Source of the DNA: Marinoscillum pacificum
GTDB lineage: Bacteria > Bacteroidota > Bacteroidia > Cytophagales > Cyclobacteriaceae
DNA: 64,000 nt
Assembly (NCBI RefSeq): GCF_024714495.1
Contig: NZ_JAMZMJ010000003.1
Location: forward strand, 372,001 to 436,000
Direction: 5' to 3'
In this document: positions 17,494 to 29,500 of the stretch, one piece after another
How positions within the stretch are numbered: position 1 is the first letter of the stretch
Layout of the letters: the number at the start of each line of letters is the position of its first letter
Notes under the pieces: generated by a model
Databases searched by the model: none
Seen by the model: the letters and a program-made list of their open reading frames with translations, nothing else
What the model was told of the DNA's origin: nothing
Made by a program: the position numbers and the translations under genes

Positions 17494-18414
17494 TTAAGCC
17501 TTTTCTTCTTTATTGAGCTTAAGATGAAGTGGCGAGATCTCATCTCCCCAATAAATCGTTCTGTGTGGGAATGGAATTTCTATTCCGCTAGCATCAAAGG
17601 CAACTTTAAGTCGTTTGTTGAATTCTCTACCTACCACCCACTGCTGGATAGGATAGGTTTTAATTCTTGCTTTGATCACGACGGCACTATCTCCGAATTT
17701 ATCCAAGCCGAAGATTTCCATTGGCTCCATAATTTTGTCCTTATACTCTTCGTCTTCCTTCAGTTTAGCTCCAACGTCTTTGATGATTTCTATTACCTTA
17801 TCTACATTTTCCTTGTATGCCACTCCTATATCAAAAACCATGGCGGACCAGTCTTTAGTCATGTTCGCTAGTGTGTCAATTTTGCCATTTTGAAAGGTGT
17901 GAACTACTCCAGACAAATCGCGAAGAGTTACTGTGCGTAAGTTGATACCTTCTACTAATCCACCGGTTCCATTGATGACCACAACGTCACCAGTTCTTAT
18001 TCTGTTTTCAAGCAACAGAAAAAAACCTGAAATGCCATCTCTTACAAGCTCCTGTGCTCCAAAACCAACAGCTAAACCCACGATTCCTGCACCTGCTAAG
18101 ATTGGTGCGATATCCATTCCTAGTTGTTTTAAGAATATGAGTATGAAGACAGCCCAGAGACTAATAATAATGGTCCCTCGAGCAATATTGATGAGAGTGG
18201 TGGCTCTTTTTTCTTTCTCAACCAAATTTTCCTGATCATTATGTACAGAAGCGATGATTACTTTTCTTAGTCTTCTAAGAATCACTTTCATTACCCATAA
18301 TGCGATGAAGAAAATGATGATGATCAGGAACAGGCCGGGTACAGTTTCTATGGCCCAGTTGACTGTTTTGTTGAAGATTGTGGCGTAAAAATCTTCATTG
18401 AGTAGTTCTTTCAT
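17494..18414 (-). CDS. Small-conductance mechanosensitive channel (MscS family)
   Basis: 306 residues from the ATG at 18414 (an in-frame TTG three codons upstream is less likely). Three N-terminal membrane helices; the pore-lining TM3 and following beta domain show GIVGLAVGFGAQELVRDGIS, GFFLLLENRIRTGDVVVI and LRDLSGVVHTFQNGKI, all signature segments of MscS. It opens on membrane tension to protect the cell during hypo-osmotic shock. Typical length for the short MscS branch. Its 3' end shares a bidirectional terminator with the methyltransferase gene. Confidence 0.95.
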   Translation of the reverse strand: MKELLNEDFYATIFNKTVNWAIETVPGLFLIIIIFFIALWVMKVILRRLRKVIIASVHNDQENLVEKEKRATTLINIARGTIIISLWAVFILIFLKQLGMDIAPILAGAGIVGLAVGFGAQELVRDGISGFFLLLENRIRTGDVVVINGTGGLVEGINLRTVTLRDLSGVVHTFQNGKIDTLANMTKDWSAMVFDIGVAYKENVDKVIEIIKDVGAKLKEDEEYKDKIMEPMEIFGLDKFGDSAVVIKARIKTYPIQQWVVGREFNKRLKVAFDASGIEIPFPHRTIYWGDEISPLHLKLNKEEKA

Positions 18415-18543
18415 AAAGCACAATTAAATAAACTCCTAACCCAATATATAATGGTTTGTTCATGTGGTGATCTTCAAAAAATATAAGAATGATATGAATT
18501 GTTAGGTATTTGATAAATTAGAAGAAACTAACAACCATTTTTT

Positions 18544-18633
18544 ATGAATAAACTATTTTTTGCCAGTTGCATTGCGCCAATTGTATTTTTTACTGCAACT
18601 GAGGTTAGTGCACAAGGAGATTCAAAACCTTAA
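18544..18633 (+). CDS. Possible 29-residue secreted peptide or signal-peptide remnant
   Basis: ATG at 18544 opens a 29-codon frame ending in TAA at 18631-18633. The product is basically a signal peptide (KLFFASCIAPIVFFTATEV), then SAQGDSKP. The predicted cleavage before Gln agrees with the other exported proteins in the window, which argues that the N-terminus is a real or formerly real export signal. It may be the surviving 5' end of a deleted gene or a short secreted peptide. It sits alone in a 261-nt gap between two reverse genes. Confidence 0.35.
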   Translation: MNKLFFASCIAPIVFFTATEVSAQGDSKP

Positions 18634-18684
18634 GATCTCTGTGTTATATTGTTGATGATGTTTCTATTTGTATCCTATCTCCTT

Positions 18685-19263
18685 TTAATTTTCTTCTGTT
18701 TCATAATTTGGGTTGATCATGATGTGCGCTCTATGAGTGCCGGGATTCATGATCCAGGGAGCACCGGGTACAAGTGGAAATGTAGGAAGTCCGGTTGATT
18801 CTGCTGTCGCAAAAGGAATATAAACCACAAATCTCAGTTTCGTGTTAACAGGTTCATTGTTGGCATCCAAATCTCCTGAAAGTACATATAGTGTTGTTTT
18901 GTCGGGCATTTCCAATTCTCCGGACCTTACTTCCTTCTCACGTTGATCAAAAATTGCTTGAAAATCCATTCCCTGCTTTTTAAGCTCTCTTCCCCGAATC
19001 ATGAAGGGTTCTAATGATTTGTGATATGCTGCTACACTAAAGTTTGATTTTGTGGGGTCATCTGCCAAGCAAATCATGTCATTAGTACCTTTTCGCAGTG
19101 TGACAATTTCTCCTTTTTCATCATAACCCAGCACAGTCGCTCCACTACGCAGATCTTCAGCTAATGGAAGTACGGCTGTTCTTATTTGCCATTCTTTAGT
19201 AGGTGCTTGTCCGATGACTAATTGTTGACAGCAGATAGCAAAAATGATCAGGGCGAATTTCAT
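18685..19263 (-). CDS. Exported hypothetical protein
   Basis: 192 residues with a signal peptide (1-18, ending LVIGQ). I do not recognise the family. The mature part is mixed alpha/beta without Cys pairs or a metal motif; it contains TNDMICLADDP and ends with PGTHRAHIMINP, whose His-rich end is reminiscent of a ligand-binding strand but not diagnostic. It is the last of three reverse genes (ankyrin lipoprotein, acyltransferase, this), 49 nt after the acyltransferase gene, so co-transcription is likely. Confidence 0.7.
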   Translation of the reverse strand: MKFALIIFAICCQQLVIGQAPTKEWQIRTAVLPLAEDLRSGATVLGYDEKGEIVTLRKGTNDMICLADDPTKSNFSVAAYHKSLEPFMIRGRELKKQGMDFQAIFDQREKEVRSGELEMPDKTTLYVLSGDLDANNEPVNTKLRFVVYIPFATAESTGLPTFPLVPGAPWIMNPGTHRAHIMINPNYETEEN

Positions 19264-19312
19264 GCGAATTGGTTTTTAGTGTATTACTAAATGTACAAAA
19301 TTCGCCTCATAA

Positions 19313-20341
19313 TCACTTCATGCCAAACAAGATACGTAAGTATGGAATTCTCCGAATGAGCTCATAAGTGCCAAGACATCCAATGAAGGTGAAAATAGTT
19401 ACCAATACCAACTGGAGCGTCGTGTCTATTCCTGTTTTGAAAATTAGGGCTGATCCTAAATACAGATAGACCATATGCAGAATGTAAACCGGATAAGCTC
19501 CTTGACTCAAATAGTTCAGTGTATTACTTGGTCTATTGAGATACATTTTGCCAAATGCCAGAATGGAGAATATCCAGAGATTAGATTCAATTGACAGCAA
19601 TGGACCCGGACTTTTTAAATTATACATCCACAGTCGAAGTACAAATAACCCAATTGCTCCTAATAGGAAGACAAAACGCCATTTGATTAGCATTTCCCAG
19701 AACTTATCGTCACCATGAATGAAGAAATAACCGCAAATGAAGGCTACCGCTCCAAGTACCCAACCATGAAGTGTAAGTGCATATACCTCGAAGGCAGTTG
19801 GATTCACAAGCAACACTTCTCCTATCATCAACGCAATGACAAGCAATAGACCTAATGGTGTTTCGAAAAGTCTTTTCATGAACCTACTCGCTGGGTTGTC
19901 CTTCTTCATATAATAGAATAATGGCCAAAGGCATATGATGTAGGTTACTAGATTTCCTAAAAACCACAAGTGACCTGGGGTTGGTGAGTAGGCTAAAGGA
20001 ATCTCGTAGTATTTTTGGAAAATGAGCCAATGAAGTGGCACGATGCAAAGCAATCCAAAAATGTATGGAACGAGTATTCTTTTAGCACGTTCAAATAGCA
20101 ATTCCTTCACAGAGCGTTTTTTCATGGCAAAGGCAATACCCATACCAGATACAAAAAACAAGAAAGGGATTCGCCACACATTAAGCAATGACATTGGTGT
20201 CCAGAGCCAGGATAGCGATTCATCACTTTGGATGAATGCTATCATGATGCCCCATGGCTGAAATGCTATACCTATGTGGTAGATGAGTAATAAACCAATG
20301 GCAATTACTCTCAGCCAATCGATATCGTATCGTCTTTCCAT
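19313..20341 (-). CDS. Membrane acyltransferase (acyltransferase family 3)
   Basis: 342 residues with about ten membrane helices. The N-terminal RRYDIDWLRVIAIGLLLIYH carries the conserved His of the Acyltransferase_3 family, followed by the FLFFVSGMGIAFAM and RAKRILVPYIFG segments. Members O-acylate sugars, lipids or glucans (OpgC-like) with acyl-CoA at the inner membrane. The acceptor here is unknown. Its ATG overlaps the TAA of the upstream ankyrin gene by one base (TAATG), so translation is coupled. Confidence 0.88.
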   Translation of the reverse strand: MERRYDIDWLRVIAIGLLLIYHIGIAFQPWGIMIAFIQSDESLSWLWTPMSLLNVWRIPFLFFVSGMGIAFAMKKRSVKELLFERAKRILVPYIFGLLCIVPLHWLIFQKYYEIPLAYSPTPGHLWFLGNLVTYIICLWPLFYYMKKDNPASRFMKRLFETPLGLLLVIALMIGEVLLVNPTAFEVYALTLHGWVLGAVAFICGYFFIHGDDKFWEMLIKWRFVFLLGAIGLFVLRLWMYNLKSPGPLLSIESNLWIFSILAFGKMYLNRPSNTLNYLSQGAYPVYILHMVYLYLGSALIFKTGIDTTLQLVLVTIFTFIGCLGTYELIRRIPYLRILFGMK

Positions 20342-20922
20342 TATGATTTCAAGATTTTTGCTACCTCTGGTCTGGTGCTTTCAATTTTCTGTAGATCAAG
20401 GCTGAATCCCATTGGGCTCAATTGCTTTTCCATCATGATGTAGATTCCTTTTACATCTTCAAAAGAGCCTTCAACGGACATAAGAGCCGTGGATCCATAG
20501 GTGTTTTTGATGGATTTATCAGCGCCATTTTCTAGAAGAAGTTTAACGATTTCTGTTTCACAGAAAAACGCTGCAGTGTGTAGAGCAGTAGATCCTTCTT
20601 TATTAGTGAAGTTTACTTTTACTCCTGCATCGAGAAGTGTTTTGACTATCTCTTCGTTTCCAAATAGAGCCGCAGTAATCAATGGACTAGAACCTCCAAA
20701 TGGATCAGGTTGATTTAAGTCGGATCCCGCTTCTATATGTTGTTTCACAGCCTCCAGGTTTCCAGTAATCACTGCAGCATGAATGTCTATATCAGGAGCC
20801 TTTGCGTTGCTCGCAGATTCAGTAGTGGAAGAAGAAGGCTGACTATTACAGCTAACTAATAGAGTTAGTAATGCAATAAAAAATGTCCCTTTGATCACGT
20901 TTTTAATCATTAAAGTTTTCAT
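20341..20922 (-). CDS. Ankyrin-repeat lipoprotein
   Basis: 193 residues. A lipoprotein signal peptide ends with the lipobox LLVSC (Cys25), then a Ser/Thr/Ala linker and four ankyrin repeats (about 46-160), e.g. GGSSPLITAALFGNEEIVKTL and STALHTAAFFCETEIVKLLLE. It is likely anchored in the outer or inner membrane facing the periplasm and binds another protein. The gene is coupled to the acyltransferase gene (TAATG) and divergent, by 138 nt, from the AraC-TPR regulator at 21061, which could control it. Confidence 0.9.
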   Translation of the reverse strand: MKTLMIKNVIKGTFFIALLTLLVSCNSQPSSSTTESASNAKAPDIDIHAAVITGNLEAVKQHIEAGSDLNQPDPFGGSSPLITAALFGNEEIVKTLLDAGVKVNFTNKEGSTALHTAAFFCETEIVKLLLENGADKSIKNTYGSTALMSVEGSFEDVKGIYIMMEKQLSPMGFSLDLQKIESTRPEVAKILKS

Positions 20923-21060
20923 GTGTTTTTAATGTTTAGTTTTTACAATGAATTGATGATACAAAGGTGAAAAAGTGCTCTGAGGTACTGTTATCAGCTA
21001 TGAAGCCAAAGATGTTAACTTTCAATCAAGAGTATGATTTATGCTCAAACAGTATAAATT

Positions 21061-23154
21061 ATGATGCAAAACACTATTTTTGATCCAAATAAGCCTTGTT
21101 TACCACCTATGCCGAGTGAGTTTTTAAAACGTACTGAAAATGCTGTCTTAGAGCACTTATCCAATGAGCAATTTGGTGTTTCAGAGTTAGCTGATGCAGT
21201 GAGCATGAGCCGGTCAAACTTACTCAGGAAGATCAAGGCTGAAACTTCTCTGTCTGCAAGTCAATACATTCGGCAAATAAGGCTAGAAGAGGGGATGAAA
21301 TTACTCAAAGAAGGGGAGTTGAATGTTTCTGAAGTAACTCACCAGGTTGGTTTTGGAAGTACCTCTTATTTCATCAAGTGTTTTCGAGAGCACTATGGAT
21401 ATCCTCCCGGTACCGTAGGAAAAGAATCGGAACAACCTATAGAGCAAGAAGAACCTGCAGTTGAAAACCAGTTTAAGAAAGGTTGGATAAATCAAGCCTT
21501 GCTGGGAGTCGGTATCATCTTGTTGTTGGTGCTTGTGGTGTTTTTCTTTAAAAATGATGATCAAGAGGCAAAGCCGGTAGAGAAATCAATAGCCGTATTG
21601 CCTTTTAAAAACCTCAGTGCTGATTCATCCAATATCTATCTGATCAATGGATTGATGGAAACCACATTGAATAACCTTCAGAAGATCAAAGACCTTAGAG
21701 TAGTAAGCAGAACCTCGGTGGAGAAATTTCGAAATACAACGCTTACAGTACCTGAGATTTCTTCGATGCTTCCAGTTGGCTATTTTGTAGAGGGTAGCGG
21801 ACAAAAGGTCGGAGATAGAATACAACTCAATATTCAATTGATAGAGGCTGCCAGGGATAAGCAAGTTTGGTCTCAACAATACAACAGAGAAGTAAATGAT
21901 ATTTTTCAATTGCAGGAGGAGATAGCAAGTAGTATTGTTTCTGAGATTCAAGTTGTGATTACGCCAGAAGAGCGTGAATTGATTGCTTCTATTCCTACAA
22001 AAAATATGGATGCTTATGACTTATACCTTAAAGGACGAGCAGCCATAAGAAAAGAAACGATAGAGGGATTGAATGAAGGGATTCCATATTTCAAACAGGC
22101 TATTGATTTGGACAATGAGTTTGGTCTCGCTTATGCTTATTTGGCTATAAGCTACTATTATATTGACATATTCAAGACTGATAAGAAGTATCTGGATGAT
22201 GTGAATAGTTTAGCCGATAAGGCATTGTTTTATGCACCTAATTCGCCTGAAAGCTGGATTGCAAAAGGATCCTATTATCAACAGATTGGAGAGTATAAAG
22301 AAACAGAGAAGTACTTTTTGCAAGCTCATAAACTAGCACCAGGATCTTCAGATATTGTCAATCAACTTTCTGATTTCTATACTCGTTATTATCCAGACAC
22401 CAATAAGTACCTGGAGTTTGCTTTGAAAGGTGTTCGACTCATTTCTAACAGTAAGGATTCATTGACCACAAGTTATTTGTATCTGCATTTGAGTAATGCT
22501 CTGATTCAGAATGGCTTTGTGGATGAAGCACTTGTATATGCTAATAAGTGCCTCGAATACTTTCCTGAGAATCCATATGGTTATATCAAGCCCTACATTC
22601 TTTATGTGAAAAATCGAGATATCGCTCAAACGCGTAACATGTTGCTCAATGAATTCAAGAAGGATACCACACGTTTTGACATACTTCAAGAAATTGGCAA
22701 ACTGTACTATTGCGAAGGTAATTTTGATAAAGCCTATGAAGTTTATGATCGATTTATCAAGCTGAGAGATCGATTGGGCATGGATGTTTATCATTTTGAA
22801 TATTTGAAAATAGCTGATACGTTCATCAGAAAAGGTGAGCAGGAGCGAGGAGAGCAATATATCGAGGGATTCAAAGAGTTTGCAGATGGTGATAAATCCA
22901 GGTATAAGGATATTCATTATGTCGCATACTATACCTATACAGGTCAACTAGATAGCGCAGAATACCACATGAAGCGATTCGCTGAACTCGATGGATTTCA
23001 GTACTGGATATTGCTATTCATAGAAGATGATCCAGGGATGGCTCCAATCAAAAACAAAAAATGGTTTAAAGAATCACTTTCCAAATTAAGAAACACCTTC
23101 TGGAGTGATCACGAAAAACTCAAAGCAAAGCTGGAAGAAGAAGATTTGATTTAA
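21061..23154 (+). CDS. Membrane-anchored AraC-type regulator with periplasmic TPR domain
   Basis: 697 residues. The AraC double helix-turn-helix is at the N-terminus (about 20-115: FGVSELADAVSMSRSNLLRKI and VTHQVGFGSTSYFIKCFREH, with GYPPG tail). One membrane helix follows (about 146-163), then a TolB-N/FlgO-like domain starting IAVLPFKNLSADSSN (about 180-310), then TPRs to the C-terminus. This puts DNA binding in the cytoplasm and the sensing part in the periplasm, analogous to ToxR/CadC but built from an AraC domain. Such one-component regulators occur in Cytophagales and Flavobacteriia. The divergent ankyrin/acyltransferase operon and the downstream T9SS gene are the obvious target candidates. 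Confidence 0.92.
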   Translation: MMQNTIFDPNKPCLPPMPSEFLKRTENAVLEHLSNEQFGVSELADAVSMSRSNLLRKIKAETSLSASQYIRQIRLEEGMKLLKEGELNVSEVTHQVGFGSTSYFIKCFREHYGYPPGTVGKESEQPIEQEEPAVENQFKKGWINQALLGVGIILLLVLVVFFFKNDDQEAKPVEKSIAVLPFKNLSADSSNIYLINGLMETTLNNLQKIKDLRVVSRTSVEKFRNTTLTVPEISSMLPVGYFVEGSGQKVGDRIQLNIQLIEAARDKQVWSQQYNREVNDIFQLQEEIASSIVSEIQVVITPEERELIASIPTKNMDAYDLYLKGRAAIRKETIEGLNEGIPYFKQAIDLDNEFGLAYAYLAISYYYIDIFKTDKKYLDDVNSLADKALFYAPNSPESWIAKGSYYQQIGEYKETEKYFLQAHKLAPGSSDIVNQLSDFYTRYYPDTNKYLEFALKGVRLISNSKDSLTTSYLYLHLSNALIQNGFVDEALVYANKCLEYFPENPYGYIKPYILYVKNRDIAQTRNMLLNEFKKDTTRFDILQEIGKLYYCEGNFDKAYEVYDRFIKLRDRLGMDVYHFEYLKIADTFIRKGEQERGEQYIEGFKEFADGDKSRYKDIHYVAYYTYTGQLDSAEYHMKRFAELDGFQYWILLFIEDDPGMAPIKNKKWFKESLSKLRNTFWSDHEKLKAKLEEEDLI

Positions 23155-23554
23155 TAGAGCATTTAAATAATGGTCCAATTAAAGAGCAAATCTTACCTAC
23201 TCGTTATATTTCAAACGCAAGAATGACCCTGATCTTAAATGTAAATAAGTCTAAAAATTAAGTCACTAATTCTTTCCAATAGGCTTGTAAAATCCTGATT
23301 ATGGAAAGTTTCATTTTCCTCAAATTTCTTCACCTGCAATTACCTGTTCAAAATTATATTGATAGGTGATTTCCATAGGTTTTTAGCATTTCGCACGTGA
23401 TTCACTTACAAGGATTGCTGAATTTTTAATGACGGTAATAAATTGATAATCAATAAGTTGTGATTGATGTGTGGGCTGTTTTATCTTGACTGACAGCTAC
23501 ATCAACCTGTTGAGTATTACTATGTATTAGTCACACTTTTCACAGCATTTAACC
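23155..23554. other. 400-nt non-coding stretch before the giant surface protein gene
   Basis: No ORF of note and no convincing terminator. A 13-bp palindrome ATTGAT-A-ATCAAT lies at 23452-23464, about 90 nt upstream of the 23555 start, and is the only clear symmetric element. The length suggests a regulated promoter with a long 5' leader for the T9SS gene. Confidence 0.5.
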
Positions 23555-26500
23555 ATGAATCAATTTGTTATTTTTCGAACAGTAATTGCTACGATTTTTT
23601 GCAGTTTCTCATTTGTTGTTTTTTCACAAACTACCTCCTGGACAGGTACTTCAAGTGAGGAATGGAGAGAAGTAACTAACTGGACTAATGGAGTCCCGGA
23701 TGCAACCAAGGATGCAGTTATAGGTGATGCAAATTTTGTTGGACCCAACCAACCCACTCTTGAAAGAGGAAAAGGTAGTGGAGAGTGCAAGAGTTTAAAC
23801 ATCGGAAGTGGGGTACAAACATGCACTTTGACATCTCTGGATAATCTCTATGTTGGCGGGGATATTACTATTGGAAATAATGGAACTATTCTTCATACTC
23901 ATAACAATATTTCCCTTACGGGAGATTTTCTAAACTCTGGTGTCTATACCGCTTCTGGTAAAAAAAGAACCGTAATTTTTGAAGGAGAATCACAGATGAT
24001 TGGAGGATCTAGTTTTACCACTTTTGAACAAGTAAGAATTGAATCGACTAGTACAACTACCTTAGATCAAAACATTGTAATAGAGGAAGAGTTAGCAGTA
24101 ATTGGAGTTTTAAATCCAACTGCTAGCTTTTCAGTGAGTGGAACAGGAAGCATTGAACTTCAGGGTTTAGGAACCATTAAAGTAATGGCAAGTACTTATG
24201 CTGCAAACTATTTGAATTCTGGTGGTTTAACTTTTAAGAAATCTTTGGGAACTGTAGATTATGCTGCTGCAGCAATTGATCAAACAGTTGATGAAACAAT
24301 CGATTATCGTACGTTGCGAATTTCTGGAGGAATGACTAAAACCTTGCAGGCCAATACAACGGTTCGGAATTATTTGCAGATAGAAGAAGGTACTTTGGAT
24401 ATTGCAACTTTTACAATCGATAGAAACAATAATGGAGGGTTTTTGTCAGTCGCATCAGGAGCTACTCTTAGAATTGGTGGAACACAGTCTTTTCCCTCAA
24501 ATTATGCTACGCATATTTTAGCCAGTGCAAGTACTGTAGAGTATTACGGTGCTAACCAAGTCGTGGCGTCAGAAGATTACGGTAATTTAATTTTGAGTAG
24601 TTCAGGTGGAGCAGTGATAAAAACAATGCCAGTGGATCCTATGACTATTTTAGGAGATTTGACGAGCAGTGCTTCATCAGGTTCATTGAGTTTCACTGCC
24701 TCAGGTTCGGTGACTGTTTTTGGTGATGTAACTCTTGGTGCCAATACAATATTTGATGGTTCTACACATGAGCACCAGTTCTGGGGTGACTGGACCAATG
24801 AAGGGGTATTTACAAATACCAGTGGTAAATTGGTTGCGAATGGTGGTAACAATTCATGGAGTGGGGCAGGTTCTTTTGCCCTTGGTGATGTTGAAATAAA
24901 TGCCGCAAAGGTGACTCTAAATGCGGGTAGTAATTTAGATATTTCGGGATATTTTGTTTCAGGTACAGGAGGAAGTTTCACTCATTCCGGTGGGGGTTCA
25001 GGAGCTGTGAATATGTCATCATCCAATGATATCCTGGCTGGTAACTTCGTATTAAGTAGCCTGACCATTGAGTCTGGAGCCAGTATCAATGCTTCCTTGG
25101 TATTCACTATTTCAGGAGATTTAATAGTTGATGGAGCTTTAAATTGTCAAAGTACCAATCATTTAGTTTTTACAGGTGTCAATAAAGTGGTCTCGGGATC
25201 AGGTGCTATTCAGTTTAACCATCTATCCATTCCTACAGGTAGTAGTATTACTACGTCAAAAAGTTTATCAATCGGAGGCAATGTGCTGATATCTGGAGCT
25301 TTTACCGCAACTGCTGGCACCATAACATTTAATGGGAATTCAAATCTATCAGGGACTATTAGTGTCTTTGACTTATTAGTGGATAATGCTTCCAACCTTA
25401 CAATGGGTGTTGACGCTTCACTGAACATCGCCGGAACGGATGGTGTAATTGGTACAGGTATATTTGATCCTACTTCTAATATTCCAAATACGGTAGCATA
25501 TAATTCTTCAGGTGCACAAATTATTTCATTTAGTGATTTTTATAATCTCAGTTTTTTGAATGGAGATACTAAGAGTACTTCGGCCGGAATTACAGTGTAT
25601 GGTGATTTAATTATTGGTACCGCCACAACTTTTTCAGGAAGTACGTTCAGTCATACCATACAAGGTAATTGGAAGAATCAGGGTAGTTTTTTGCCTGGGT
25701 CTTCTACCATCATTTTATCTGGATCAATCAGTAGTACAATAGATGGTGTTACAACTTTCAATGCTCTTACAGTCAATAAAACGGATGATCACGAGTTAAC
25801 ATTAAATAATGATGTAACAGTTGCTTCGCTGGATATGACTGCAGGTCTAATGAGGACCGGAGCTAGTTCCATAACTATAACTTCAACCAGAGTTGGAAAT
25901 GGAATTATATTGGGAACCATTACTCGTCAGCATGCCTTTACCACAGGTACAAATTATGCCTTTGAAGGACCAAATAACTTTATTCAATTTGCCGCGATTG
26001 TTGGAACCATTAATGAGATTACTGTGGTAGTAGACAATGAATCACCTTCAACCTTTCCATATAGAGAGTCAATAAATAGGGTGTATGATATTGCAGTATC
26101 AGGAGCCATTACTTCTTATTTGGCAACAGTAAGATTTCATTATGAAACAGCAGAGTTAAATGGGAATGACGAAAATAATTTGTCATTGTGGAATGATCAG
26201 GGAATTACCTCATGGATATCCCTTGGTTTACTTAGTAGTAACAGTGCATTAGATAACTGGGTCGAGCAGACAGGTTTAGGAAGCCTGGAAAATAAGTGGT
26301 CTTTGTCGGATGGTCTTAAAGTGCTGAGCTGGACCGGGATTAATAGTTCATCTGTCTCTGATCCGGGCAATTGGAGTCTTACTGCCGGAGTGACTACTGC
26401 GCCTCCAGGTCCTGATGATGTTGTAGTATTTGGAGATTTTGCATTTGCAAACCATCCTGTTTTTGATGCTAATACTACGATCAAACGTATGATTTTCGAG

Positions 26501-29500
26501 TCTACCCAACCAACTACAGTGTCGATAGGTGCGGGGGATACTTTGATTATTTCAGGGGATATTTTAGGAGATTGGACATTAGGAAATGCAACACACGCTA
26601 TCAACGTAGGTGGAGAAGTATTGATGGTTAATGGGAATTTGGAATTAAGTGATGGTACAACTGGTCATGCGGTAAATCTTACTGCGACTAGTGGTTCTAT
26701 TAGTGTGTTAGGTAATTTCATTCAAGATGGAGGTTCAGTTGTAAGCTTTACCAACACTGCTACTTTACATGTTGAAGGAGATTATCTGTATGGAGATGGG
26801 ACATTTGTTTCAGGCAATAGTACTGTAGTTTTTGACGGTGCCAACAATCAATTGGTTGCAGGTCTAAATTACCATCATTTGACAATCGATAAAAGTAGTG
26901 GATTAGTGACTACTGGAGATGCCATTCAGGTTAATGGAGATTTTCTTCTTTCGGATGGAGAATTTAACCTCGATCATAACCTCGATCTTAACGGTGACTT
27001 TACTGTTGATACTGGAACTATTTTTAACTCTGGAAATGGAAATAGCATATCGCTTGCAGGAAGCATGCTATTCAATGGAACTTTTAACTCAGAGACTACC
27101 AATTTTATTCTTGATGGGACTACAGATCAAGACGTAGTATCGGCTACTTTTTACAATATAGAAGTGAATAAAGCTTCAGGAGTAGCCAATATGGTGGGTG
27201 ATATTTCAATAAAAGGTAATGCTCAAGTGAATAATGGAACTTTAGATGTTGGGACCCATTCAATAACTCGTACATCCAGCGGTGGAGCAGCTATCATAAG
27301 TTCAGGAGGAACAGCACTTTTTGCTGGAGGGAGTACTCAGGTGCAAAATTTTGCAACAATGATCATTGACCCGGCAAGTACAGTGCATTTTAATGGGTCA
27401 ATTTCCCGAGTTATTCCTCCATTTAATTATGGAAATCTTATTATTTCAAATGCAGGAACCAAGTCTTTGATAGGTAATACCGGTGCTCAAAGTCTTACGG
27501 TAGAATCAGATGGAACACTCGATATTTCTGGGTATTCATTTTCATTGGGAGGGGATTTGACAGTTCTGGGCGAACTGGAAACAACTGATAGCTATTTGGA
27601 GCTCAACGGTACTGATGATACAATAGAAGGAACCATAACATTTGATGCAGTGCAGATTAATGGAAGTTACGATTATGTATCAGGGAGTCCAACCTTTGCA
27701 GGTCATGTAGAAATAGGCTCAACTGGAGATCTTGACTTAGGAACAGCAACCGTTGTAGTTTCTGGCAATTATATCAATAGAGGGATCACACAGTCTAATG
27801 GTGTAGTTACATTTACAGGCACTCAACAACAAACAATCAGGTTGCTGAACGCTATATCATCTTCTTCAACTGGTGTTATCAATTTCAACGGAAATGTTGC
27901 TCCGGTGTTGAGTTCTACCTCATCACCTCAATACGCCACAGTCAACATCAACAATACGGCTGGTATCACACCATCTTCACCATGGACTGTGGAGGTAAAT
28001 ATGAATATAGCGAGTGGAGCATCTTTTAATGGCGGATCGCTTACTCATACGATCAAAGGGAATTTTAACAACAATGGGACTTTCACAAGTGAAGGAGTAG
28101 TGAATTTTAATTCAATTAATTTTCCAACATCCATTACTTTAGGAGATGATTTTACCACCTCTGGGCTGGTTGTTTTCGGAGGGGATCAAGCGGTTACGCT
28201 GACTGATAACACACCTCAGTTCAACCTTGTAACCATCTCCAATTCTAACTTATCTGGAATATCTGCAAGCTCTAACTGGCAGGTTGAGAGTGGCTTATAC
28301 ATAGATTCTGAAGGTACTTTTAAAGCGGGATCGTTTTCGCATACCGTTTCTGGAGATTTTGTAAATCAGGGAATTCTGGATGGGGAGTCATCTACAATGA
28401 TTTTTGATGGCAATACTGGTTCAGATGTGATTGCAGGGAGTGGTGTTAGTACGTTTAATCATTTGACAATTGCAACCGGTACTGTTCTAGAAGTTCTCTC
28501 TTCCATACAGGTTACTGGTGATATGGTAAACAATGCTACTACACTAGATCTTGCGAGTAGTGTGGTTGAATTTACAGGCACTGAGGTTTCCAATATCTCT
28601 GGAAATGCAATCAATTTTAATGATATGGTTATTAATAAAAATGGTAATTCTGTCGAATTGGGTGTGAATATAAGTGTAGATAATACAGTATCAATGACCG
28701 ATGGGTTCTTGGATTTGAATGGAAATACTTTAACCATTTCTAATCCAATATCAACCGCAATCAATAGGACTAATGGGTTGATTTTAAGTGAGCTTTCAGA
28801 TAATACAAGTAGAGTAGATTGGGCTGTAGGTACAGAATTGGGCGCTCATGAAATTCCTTTTGGGAATGCAAGTGGAGATTATATCCCATTTGTTTTTGAT
28901 CTTAATTCCGGGGACGCGGGATTGTTGTCGGTAGCCACTTATCCAACTGCAACTAATAATTTGCCTTTGCCATCGGGAGTATTGCATGTTAATCGCGGAA
29001 ATTTTGATAACAGTGCTAATGTAGTTGATCGCTTCTTTCAAATAGATCTATCTGGGGATACTACTCCAAATGCATCCATTACTTTATCTGCATCTGCATC
29101 GGAGGTTGGGTCTATTATTAATTTGGTAGGCCAAAGGTGGAATGGCACTAATTGGGATGGTCCTCTTCCAGGGCAATCTAATACTTCGAATTCTGTGACT
29201 ATTCCGAATGTTACACAGTTTTCGCCTTGGGTTATGTCAGGAAATGATACGCCTCTCCCTGTGGAGTTGGTGGCTTTCAATGCTAATCAAGTGAAAGAAG
29301 AAGTAAAACTGGAATGGCAAACCGCTTCTGAGCAAAGCAATAAAGGGTTTTTTATAGAGAGATCAGATGATGGTCATTTATTCCACAGCATTGGCTTTAA
29401 AGAAGGAAAAGGTGACTCTAAGGAAATAGAGAATTACAGTTTTGAGGATTTTGATCCGATAAAAGGCCTTGGTTACTATCGATTAAAGCAAGTGGATTTT

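Noticed and set aside
23452-23464. ATTGAT-A-ATCAAT as a second FNR-type site upstream of the T9SS gene
   Set aside because: Its half-sites resemble FNR but the spacing is one base instead of four, so it cannot fit the same protein pair.
24577-28764. ORFs on the minus strand inside the 2087-residue gene (72-135 residues)
   Set aside because: They arise from the repeated low-complexity coding sequence on the other strand; no start region, no family.
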